Of a DNA stretch of 10,638 bases, positions 5,527 through 10,638 are shown piece by piece (within the stretch, counting starts at the first letter, position 1; each line of letters starts with the position of its first letter). Both the position numbers and the translations under genes were made by a program. This stretch comes from Methanobacteriota archaeon (GTDB taxonomy: Archaea; Thermoplasmatota; Thermoplasmata; JAUWGG01): contig JAUWGG010000017.1 of the NCBI GenBank assembly GCA_030606525.1, positions 1 to 10,638 of the forward strand, given 5' to 3'. Under the pieces are notes generated by a model. That model was given only the letters and a program-made list of their open reading frames with translations, was not told the origin of the DNA and did no database searches.

Positions 5527-7029
5527 TTAAAGTATCTTTACAGATTCTCCACCATGCATCGTTTCTCGTGGGCGGATCTCAACTATCAACGGCATGGATA
5601 TCTTCCCACCCATTACAATGGCAACTCCAATGGGCAAGCGCTGTATCTCATCTGACATTCCTGATGTTAAACCTTCAACAGAGGCGATTATCGCTTTCAG
5701 ATCGTTCGGATTGGTGACTTTCAAGATGATCTGGGTATTGCACTGGCTTAGTACATTCTTGTCCACTTTTGCTGCCCGTTGGGTGACGATCAACAAACCC
5801 AAACCAAATTTTCTTCCCTCAGAAGCTATGGTCTTAAATATCTTTGAGGATGCAACCTGTCCTTGCTGTGGGCAGAAATTGTGTGCTTCCTCAACCACAA
5901 GCATCATCGGTGGAACCGCATTCGTTTTGCGGAGTTCAAATAGGGCAGTTGTAATTCTGTTGACGATGAGTTGTTGAATGTCTGGCGGTGTACCTCTTAG
6001 ATTTATGATAGTTGTCTTTCCCTTAACGATCAACTCGTTCATTTTTGTGCCTTTTGAAGCGAAGATATCCACTTCTTTGAGATATTCCAACTCGTCTACC
6101 AAGACCCCATTTGGAGTTTCTTTGTCTGCTTCGAGTACATCTATGATATCTTGGATGGTATAATCTCTACCGGAAGATTTCAAATAATCGAGGGTTTTAC
6201 GGAGCATAACCAGATATGTTCTAACATTTCTGATGTTGGTTAGACTTAAGATCTCTCGAGGATCTAAATTCCTAAGTGTGAATTTCAAGGGAACAGCATC
6301 TTTGTTAATATTCGTATCAGGTGAAAATTCCATCACTTTATCTCTATAACTTCTAGGATGGACACCGAATTTTCGTGTTGATGTAACGTCCTTCCCCCTT
6401 TTCTTCAAGGCTGAGAATTCTCCATGAGGATCTAAAATTAGAACGGTGATATTATGCTTCATGAATTCCTCTATCAAAACACCAACAACATAGCTTTTCC
6501 CCCCGCCGGTTTTTGCAAGAACAGACAGATGTTTTTGAACTATTGAATTTATGTCCATGAAAACTGGAATATCATGTCCGCTCAACAATCCTATATAGGC
6601 TCCAGTTTTTATATCATCTTGGAGGCCGATGATGTCCCTGATCAACCGCTCATCAGCTCTGTAAACGGGTTCACCAGCTCTAAAGGGTGTTCTAGGGACT
6701 TGAAGCAGCCCCCTCCCGTCTCTATAGCCTATAATGGAGATGATCGCAGAGATAGTTTCCTCTATGTCAACCTCATCACCGTTGGACATCTGTTGAGCTT
6801 TTTCAATTGAAAGGTTCGTTCGTCTTTCAATACCATCTACCTGGCCCAGAACAAAGCCGCATACCTCATGGTGAATCTGAACATACTCATTTTTTTCTAA
6901 AGATGAGGTAGCGGAGCATTTGAACTCTGTTGTGCCCACATCACCATAGATTATACCTACTTGGTCTGAATTATTCTGAGTTATATTTTTTAATGTTATC
7001 GGAGCATAATCGCCAGAACTTCCATTCAT
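5527..7029 (-). CDS. herA: HerA-type hexameric DNA helicase/translocase
   Basis: HerA is a FtsK/HerA-class ring ATPase that, with the NurA nuclease and Mre11-Rad50, processes DNA ends for recombination in archaea. The 500 residues fit. The N-terminal HAS beta-barrel occupies about 22-100 (GIIYGDVGTTEF, GFVLGQVDGIERRTNL). The ATPase core has Walker A AKTGGGKS at 172-179, LILDPHGEF at 197-205, Walker B MMLVVEEAHNF at 375-385 with catalytic-type E381, SEGRKFGLG at 403-411 and VTQRAAKVDKNVLSQ at 415-429, which supplies the conserved arginine/sensor region. The C-terminus (IEIRP-like, 481-487) is the usual end strand. No nurA, mre11 or rad50 lies next to it in the window. ATG 7029 sits 25-26 bp from a TATA box, so the mRNA is probably leaderless. 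Plasmid or viral HerA-like ATPases are an alternative, but length and motifs favour the chromosomal type. Confidence 0.93.
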   Translation of the reverse strand: MNGSSGDYAPITLKNITQNNSDQVGIIYGDVGTTEFKCSATSSLEKNEYVQIHHEVCGFVLGQVDGIERRTNLSIEKAQQMSNGDEVDIEETISAIISIIGYRDGRGLLQVPRTPFRAGEPVYRADERLIRDIIGLQDDIKTGAYIGLLSGHDIPVFMDINSIVQKHLSVLAKTGGGKSYVVGVLIEEFMKHNITVLILDPHGEFSALKKRGKDVTSTRKFGVHPRSYRDKVMEFSPDTNINKDAVPLKFTLRNLDPREILSLTNIRNVRTYLVMLRKTLDYLKSSGRDYTIQDIIDVLEADKETPNGVLVDELEYLKEVDIFASKGTKMNELIVKGKTTIINLRGTPPDIQQLIVNRITTALFELRKTNAVPPMMLVVEEAHNFCPQQGQVASSKIFKTIASEGRKFGLGLLIVTQRAAKVDKNVLSQCNTQIILKVTNPNDLKAIIASVEGLTSGMSDEIQRLPIGVAIVMGGKISMPLIVEIRPRETMHGGESVKIL

Positions 7030-7050
7030 CGACTCATCTCTCTATAGTGC

Positions 7051-7058
7051 ATATTTAT
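7051..7058 (-). promoter_or_regulatory. TATA box of herA
   Basis: ATAAATAT on the minus strand has its centre 25-26 bp upstream of the herA ATG at 7029, which predicts a leaderless transcript. An additional TATA-like ACTATTTAAT lies further upstream at 7101-7110. Confidence 0.55.
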
Positions 7059-7146
7059 TCCTAATCCATCCCTTTTACTATAATATAATGAATGTACTGC
7101 ATTAAATAGTTTATGTTGTGCTTATGCTATTAATTCTCTATGTTTT

Positions 7147-7623
7147 TTAATATCCCTCAGCTTCTTCTATCTCTTCCTTTTCAATCACTTTCTCCGCTCT
7201 CAATGAGAGAATCAAGAAAATTATTCCAACTACAAGAATTATGAGGCCGATCCCAATGAACAACCTGTTCATCCATCCTATTGTATCGTAAGATGTACCT
7301 ATTATGTCTATACGCAACCAATCATGCAATAAAGAGCCAAAGGCAGCGCCGACTCCGATTATTGATATTATGATACCCATAAAAAAGAATGTTTTGCTGC
7401 GGGTTTTTTCTTTTGGAACTATTCTTTCTTCTGATTCCTCTAATTCACCCAATTCTTCTTTTTCCTCTTCTTCCTCTAAATCATCTATTTCCTCAACCAC
7501 TTCATCAATATCATCAGCAAAAAGTTCACCGCATTCAGGACACTCGGTTGCATCAATGGCAACAGTGGCACCGCAAGTTGGACACTCGGCCTCTTCCATT
7601 TTTACATACATGAACAAGAACAT
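7147..7623 (-). CDS. Zinc-ribbon membrane protein with an acidic linker
   Basis: I do not recognise a named family. The protein has three parts: an N-terminal zinc ribbon CPTC-x10-CPEC (residues 14-31 from this start), a very acidic linker at about 36-68 dominated by Glu and Asp, and two hydrophobic segments (about 78-100 and 119-141) joined by a 20-residue loop, followed by a charged tail. It probably sits in the cytoplasmic membrane with the zinc ribbon in the cytoplasm. The start is uncertain. GTG 7629, GTG 7626 and ATG 7623 lie near the expected transcription start of a TATA-like box at 7651-7660. ATG 7611 is ten bases after a GGTGGTGAT ribosome-like site, and ATG 7599 gives a protein beginning just before the ribbon. 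It stands alone between UPF0179 and herA. Confidence 0.75.
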   Translation of the reverse strand: MFLFMYVKMEEAECPTCGATVAIDATECPECGELFADDIDEVVEEIDDLEEEEEKEELGELEESEERIVPKEKTRSKTFFFMGIIISIIGVGAAFGSLLHDWLRIDIIGTSYDTIGWMNRLFIGIGLIILVVGIIFLILSLRAEKVIEKEEIEEAEGY

Positions 7624-7650
7624 CACCACCTATGTATTGAAATCCTCGCT

Positions 7651-7660
7651 TATATTATTT
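7651..7660 (-). promoter_or_regulatory. Putative TATA box of the zinc-ribbon gene
   Basis: AAATAATATA on the minus strand would place the transcription start near 7629, at the first possible start codons of the zinc-ribbon gene. A GGTGGTGAT ribosome-like site (about 7622-7630) then overlaps the start of the transcript, so the choice between leaderless and Shine-Dalgarno initiation is open. Confidence 0.4.
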
Positions 7661-7684
7661 TCTCAATAGAATATTTTTGCAATT

Positions 7685-8113
7685 TTACTTGCGCATCTTC
7701 ACTTCCTTTATTTTTTCGCCCACAGGACATTTGATCTCTTTCCCAACACTTAGGATTTTATATTTACTCTTGGATTCGACTCCTAACGGATGACAAAGAT
7801 GGTAATGTTCACAACCTACGTTCTTACATTCCAGCGGTGCAAACGTTATCGTTGAACCTTCGATAGCCAATTTATTATTTAGAGCAGCATTGATAGGAAT
7901 TCTCTCTACCTCAACTACTCGCACTCCTCCTTCGTGTATCTTGCAGTCATGATGTACATCCCTTATCTTGGTAATTTTGTATCTTGTACCTTCCTCCAGG
8001 TTAAAGCACACAGTCTTCAGTCTGCATTCCCGGCAATCGGAAAGCGGTCCCATGTATATGAATTCACAACCCTCTGTAGCTTGTTTTTCTCCAACTAATG
8101 TTATCAATACCAT
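7685..8113 (-). CDS. UPF0179 family cysteine-rich protein
   Basis: This 142-residue protein is of the archaeal UPF0179 family, whose function is not established to my knowledge. It is recognised by its start MVLITLVGEKQA, then GCEFIYMGPLSDCRECRLK and the later FAPLECKNVGCEHYHLCHP. It has nine cysteines: C16, C27, C30, C36, C57, C96, C101, C107 and C129. Two clusters, C27-x2-C30-x5-C36 and C96-x4-C101-x5-C107, look like metal or iron-sulfur ligands; that is inference. The second half has a beta-rich look (EIKCPVGEKIKEV). A strong GGAGGATGA ribosome site lies in the last codons of the glycerol-1-phosphate dehydrogenase gene, and the ATG is only 4 bp after its stop, so the two are coupled. This suggests, but does not show, a link to lipid synthesis. 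Confidence 0.9.
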   Translation of the reverse strand: MVLITLVGEKQATEGCEFIYMGPLSDCRECRLKTVCFNLEEGTRYKITKIRDVHHDCKIHEGGVRVVEVERIPINAALNNKLAIEGSTITFAPLECKNVGCEHYHLCHPLGVESKSKYKILSVGKEIKCPVGEKIKEVKMRK

Positions 8114-8117
8114 TTTT

Positions 8118-9236
8118 TCATCCTCCTATCACCATCGTTATCGTTGCCAATCTCTCTGCTGCCTTATAGGCAAGACCAGCATTTCCTAATATCGTATACC
8201 GTTCTGGTTTAATATTATGAGCTTGAGTTAATGCTTTGATGATCTCGTCATCTTTTACGCCCAATTCCTTAGCAGTTGTAGGTGCACCTATTTTCGTAAG
8301 CGCTTCTTTGATGCTGAGCCAATCTTTCCCATGAAGATACGTCATCATTATTGTCCCAATACCGCACTGCTCGCCATGTAATGCTGGTTTAACTGCTATT
8401 CGATCTAATGCATGAGAAAATTTATGTTCTGACCCACTTGCAGGTCTTGAAGAACCTGCTATGCTCATTGCTACGCCTGAGGACACCAAAGCTTTTGCGA
8501 CCAACCAAGCCGATTCTTCTAAATTTGGCTTAATTGAATCAGCGTTTTCGATCAGTAACTTGGCAATCATCTCAGATAGTGCTGATGCATAACTGCTGTA
8601 GTATTCATTCCTCAAATTCCTTGCAAGAATCCAATCCATTACAGCGGTGGAATTGGAAATTATATCGCCACAGCCTGCTGCAAGAAGTTTATGAGGCGCA
8701 GAAGCGATGATTTTTGTGTCTGCGATTACCGCTAATGGTGTTTGTACCGCGATCGATACTCTTCCTTTATTCGTCTTTATGGATGCTTGTGATGAAACGA
8801 TGCCATCATGAGATGCAGCAGTTGGTATGCTTAGGAAGGGGATATGCGATTCGTGGGATGAGCATTTAGCCACATCTATCGGTCTTCCTCCGCCCACCCC
8901 TAAAACGAATTTCGATTTGTTCTCCTTTATACGTTCTTTAACCTCTTCTATCGCTTGTGTTGTAGCATCTTCCGTTATTATCTGATCTACATCAAATTTG
9001 AAATCGTTTAGTATTTCTTCGACAGTATCTCCAGCTATCTTCTTTGTATTGTTGTCTGAAACGATAAGTCCTTTGCCTCTTAGATTTAGTCTTTTGCAGA
9101 CCTTCCCAACTTCAAAAACTACATTATGACCCACAACAATATCTCTGGGTAATTCCATTATTTTCGATTTGTAAAAATCTTTTTTATTTTCCTTTCCCTT
9201 CTCCACAAACCTCCCTCTGCGCTCATAAAATGCCAT
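8118..9236 (-). CDS. egsA: sn-Glycerol-1-phosphate dehydrogenase [NAD(P)+]
   Basis: This enzyme reduces dihydroxyacetone phosphate to sn-glycerol-1-phosphate with NAD(P)H, the step that sets the stereochemistry of archaeal membrane lipids. It is a zinc-dependent member of the iron-containing alcohol dehydrogenase/glycerol dehydrogenase fold. From ATG 9236 it has 372 residues. Motifs are MELPRDIVVGHNV at 27-39, the dinucleotide loop VGGGRPIDVAK at 114-124, SIPTAASHDGIVSS at 136-149 with zinc-type D144, SGSEHKFSHALD at 267-278 with H271, and ALHGEQCGIGT at 285-295 with H287. The open frame extends 50 codons further upstream, but that part lies in the promoter region and reads unlike the family. 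ATG 9236 is about 25 bp from a TATA box, and ATG 9242 is the alternative. The first 26 residues are a lysine-rich extension before the conserved core. The UPF0179 gene follows in the same operon. Confidence 0.94.
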   Translation of the reverse strand: MAFYERRGRFVEKGKENKKDFYKSKIMELPRDIVVGHNVVFEVGKVCKRLNLRGKGLIVSDNNTKKIAGDTVEEILNDFKFDVDQIITEDATTQAIEEVKERIKENKSKFVLGVGGGRPIDVAKCSSHESHIPFLSIPTAASHDGIVSSQASIKTNKGRVSIAVQTPLAVIADTKIIASAPHKLLAAGCGDIISNSTAVMDWILARNLRNEYYSSYASALSEMIAKLLIENADSIKPNLEESAWLVAKALVSSGVAMSIAGSSRPASGSEHKFSHALDRIAVKPALHGEQCGIGTIMMTYLHGKDWLSIKEALTKIGAPTTAKELGVKDDEIIKALTQAHNIKPERYTILGNAGLAYKAAERLATITMVIGG

Positions 9237-9256
9237 TCTCATATTTAAAACGTACC

Positions 9257-9264
9257 TTAAATAT
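9257..9264 (-). promoter_or_regulatory. TATA box of the glycerol-1-phosphate dehydrogenase operon
   Basis: ATATTTAA on the minus strand has its centre 24-25 bp from ATG 9236, matching the spacing seen at coaBC and herA and helping to choose that start. A second AT-rich box, TTTTAAAT at 9243-9250, is too close to serve either nearby ATG. Confidence 0.55.
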
Positions 9265-9355
9265 CCCCTTCCAACGCTGCATTTCACACACTTTAATATC
9301 ACTTGGGAGACAAGCGAAAATAAGATAAAGCTGTGCACCCATCTTGAATGTGCAG

Positions 9356-9380
9356 TATTAAAAAGACGATTGGAGGTTAT
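9356..9380 (+). promoter_or_regulatory. Promoter-like box and ribosome site of the Nudix gene
   Basis: GGAGGTTAT at 9372-9380 is a strong Shine-Dalgarno sequence four bases before ATG 9385 and decides that start over the upstream TTG at 9370. TATTAAAAA at 9356-9364 is TATA-like but would start transcription at the ATG itself, which would leave out the ribosome site. TTTAATAT near 9290-9297 is the better candidate for the real promoter and would give a leader of about 65 bases. Confidence 0.5.
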
Positions 9381-9384
9381 AAAC

Positions 9385-9843
9385 ATGGAAAGAGCACCCT
9401 TTCAAGTTCTAATTTTCCCTTTTCATTGTTATAAAAACAATAAAATCGAATATGTGATTTTTAGAAGGACTGATATGGCAGGAAAAATCTGGCAGGGCAT
9501 TGCTGGTGGAGGAGATAAAGGAGAAACACCTCTAAAAGCTGCTAAAAGAGAAACTTGGGAGGAAACAGGTATTTCTAAAGATTGTCGTTTTATCGTTTTA
9601 GATTCGGTTGCTACATTGCCAGTTGAAAATGTGGTAGGTGAATTTCTATGGGGAAAGGAAGTATATGTTATACCAGAATACTGTTTTGGTGTTGAAGTTA
9701 AAAATAAACAGATCAATCTATCAAAAGAACATGTTGAATACAAATGGGTTGATTATGAAGAAGCTATAAAAATACTAAAATGGGACAGTAATAAAAATGC
9801 ATTATGGGAACTTAATCAACGGCTTTTAAGGTCTGATAGTTGA
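9385..9843 (+). CDS. Nudix hydrolase
   Basis: Nudix enzymes cleave nucleoside diphosphates linked to another group, using Mg2+ held by the Nudix box. This 152-residue protein has the complete box at residues 41-63 in the order G-x5-E-x7-RE-x2-EE-x-GI: G41, E47, R55, E56, E59, E60 and G62. It is preceded by VIFRRTD and KIWQGIAGG. The later part has the EHVEYKWVDYEEAIK strand typical of the fold. The KIWQGIAGGGDKGET surroundings recall dihydroneopterin triphosphate pyrophosphatase-like (NudB-type) and related archaeal members, but substrate cannot be settled from sequence. Codons look richer in A than those of the neighbours, with many AAA, AAT and GAA, which could mean a different history. It is divergent from the dehydrogenase operon, 148 bp away, and stands alone. 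Confidence 0.88.
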   Translation: MERAPFQVLIFPFHCYKNNKIEYVIFRRTDMAGKIWQGIAGGGDKGETPLKAAKRETWEETGISKDCRFIVLDSVATLPVENVVGEFLWGKEVYVIPEYCFGVEVKNKQINLSKEHVEYKWVDYEEAIKILKWDSNKNALWELNQRLLRSDS

Positions 9844-9856
9844 TTGGTAATGCGAC

Positions 9857-9886
9857 TTTAATATACATCTTTGTCATTTATGACAA
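9857..9886 (+). promoter_or_regulatory. Promoter of the DUF63 gene with a 16-bp palindromic operator candidate
   Basis: A TATA box, TTTAATATA (9857-9865), would start transcription near 9888. Between the box and that point lies a perfect inverted repeat, TTGTCATTTATGACAA (9871-9886), with 7-bp arms and a 2-bp centre. A protein bound here would block the transcription start, so this looks like a repressor site. As RNA it could also form a hairpin after the Nudix gene, but no T tract follows, and a 2-base loop is too tight for a good terminator. Confidence 0.6.
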
Positions 9887-9892
9887 TAGAGG

Positions 9893-10638
9893 ATGAATTT
9901 GAAAAACGTTAAAAATCTCTTTCATCGTTATAAGCTGCATATCGGATTAATATGTATTCTCATCACAGCAATTATTTTGATCATCGGATGCATCTTTTTC
10001 AGAGAAATATTCTTTAATGAATTCATTTGGAAATATTATCTAGGACCAATAGTTGCAGATGCTGAGGACCATCCCGTTAATGGAGTGACGGAAGGCTACA
10101 ATATCGTTAATACATTGACCTATGGAATTGTCCTGTTCTTTGCTCTTTGGGGAGTATACAGACTGCTTCAGAAACTTGATGTAAAGATAAGTACAAAATT
10201 TATTATCTCTCTTATGCCATTCATAATATTTGGTGGTGTTAGTAGAACTCTCGAGGATGCATTTTTGTTCAAACAGCCAATGCAGTATCTTTTCATCTCG
10301 CCGATCATCTATTTTTTTATTGCATCGATCGTTATCGTTATCCTTGTATTAGGTTTATGGATGGAGAAAAAATGGAAAATGAGCATGAATGCAATATTAT
10401 TTCTTTTTGCCTTCGCGTTATTAACGATAAGCGCAATTTATGTTTCCTTATGGTTAACGGGAGAGCAGTGGATTTATCCGAAGGTATCGACGCATCCGTT
10501 CGAGATCCCGATAATATTGGGATTGGCCTCATCATTCACATTTCTTGTCTTTATCATTTCAAAAACGATGAGCATAAAATTTCAAATTTTTAAGAATTTT
10601 ATTATCCCAATGAACCTTCTGTTGTTCTTCTCTCATTT
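9893..10638 (+). CDS. DUF63 family integral membrane protein, 3'-partial
   Basis: The gene runs off the right edge; 248 codons are visible with no stop. It belongs to the archaeal DUF63 membrane family, whose function I do not know. The signature is near the front: FIWKYYLGPIVADAED at 44-59, TEGYNIVNTLTYGIV at 66-80, then MPFIIFGGVSRTLEDAFLF at 108-126 with the conserved G-G-R-x-L-E-D. About six hydrophobic segments are visible (roughly residues 15-36, 72-92, 103-118, 133-156, 165-188, 205-223), with a further one beginning at the edge. ATG 9893 follows GAGG with no spacing, so initiation is probably near-leaderless from the TATA box at 9857-9865. The palindrome just upstream suggests regulated expression. 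Confidence 0.87.
   Translation, partial: MNLKNVKNLFHRYKLHIGLICILITAIILIIGCIFFREIFFNEFIWKYYLGPIVADAEDHPVNGVTEGYNIVNTLTYGIVLFFALWGVYRLLQKLDVKISTKFIISLMPFIIFGGVSRTLEDAFLFKQPMQYLFISPIIYFFIASIVIVILVLGLWMEKKWKMSMNAILFLFAFALLTISAIYVSLWLTGEQWIYPKVSTHPFEIPIILGLASSFTFLVFIISKTMSIKFQIFKNFIIPMNLLLFFSH

Noticed and set aside
5594..5977. Plus-strand open frame opposite herA
   Set aside because: It is fully contained in the antisense of conserved HerA motifs and shows no independent family signal.
7304..7669. Serine-rich open frame on the plus strand opposite the zinc-ribbon gene
   Set aside because: Its serine run is the complement of the Glu/Asp codons in the acidic linker, an artefact of low-complexity sequence.
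9237..9386. N-terminal extension of the glycerol-1-phosphate dehydrogenase frame by 50 residues
   Set aside because: It crosses the TATA box, has no ribosome site, reads unlike the family and would overlap the start of the divergent Nudix gene.
9871..9886. The palindrome before the DUF63 gene as a terminator of the Nudix gene
   Set aside because: The loop would be 2 bases and no T tract follows; its place between a TATA box and a start codon suits an operator better.

Overview
The window is archaeal, and most likely euryarchaeal. Pantoate kinase, sn-glycerol-1-phosphate dehydrogenase, HerA and members of the archaeal families UPF0179, DUF357 and DUF63 are all present. The DNA is AT-rich by eye. 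Promoters look archaeal: TATA boxes such as TTTAAATA and TATAAATT sit about 25 bp upstream of several start codons, which suggests leaderless mRNAs for first genes, while second genes of operons carry Shine-Dalgarno sequences. The presence of pantoate kinase argues against Thermoplasmatales in the narrow sense. I cannot place the organism more closely.

Left end (1-2094): an HxlR-type winged-helix regulator runs leftward off the window. Its N-terminal part is in a different frame from the rest, across an A8 tract. It is divergent from an ABC-2 type exporter (ATPase and permease, ATGA overlap). The shared intergenic region holds two TATA-like boxes, several inverted repeats and a strong ribosome site that points to a 23-codon ORF overlapping the ATPase start. 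Positions 2138-4210 hold a two-gene coenzyme A operon: bifunctional CoaBC, then pantoate kinase. Positions 4211-4620 hold no intact gene, only a leftward terminator-like hairpin with T tracts and a broken YegP/DUF1508-like gene.

The middle and right (4621-9236) are all on the minus strand, in this transcriptional order: glycerol-1-phosphate dehydrogenase and UPF0179 (coupled, 4-bp gap); a zinc-ribbon protein with two membrane segments; HerA helicase; then a small integral membrane protein directly abutting a DUF357 protein. From 9385 the plus strand carries a Nudix hydrolase and a DUF63 membrane protein that runs off the right edge. The DUF63 gene has a perfect 16-bp palindrome between its TATA box and its start codon.

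Most of the content is core archaeal metabolism (CoA and membrane-lipid backbone synthesis) and DNA processing. I found no CRISPR array, insertion sequence, tRNA or rRNA gene, and no clearly new multi-gene system. The parts most worth a second look are the regulatory sites, the two frame-broken genes and the conserved but uncharacterised families.
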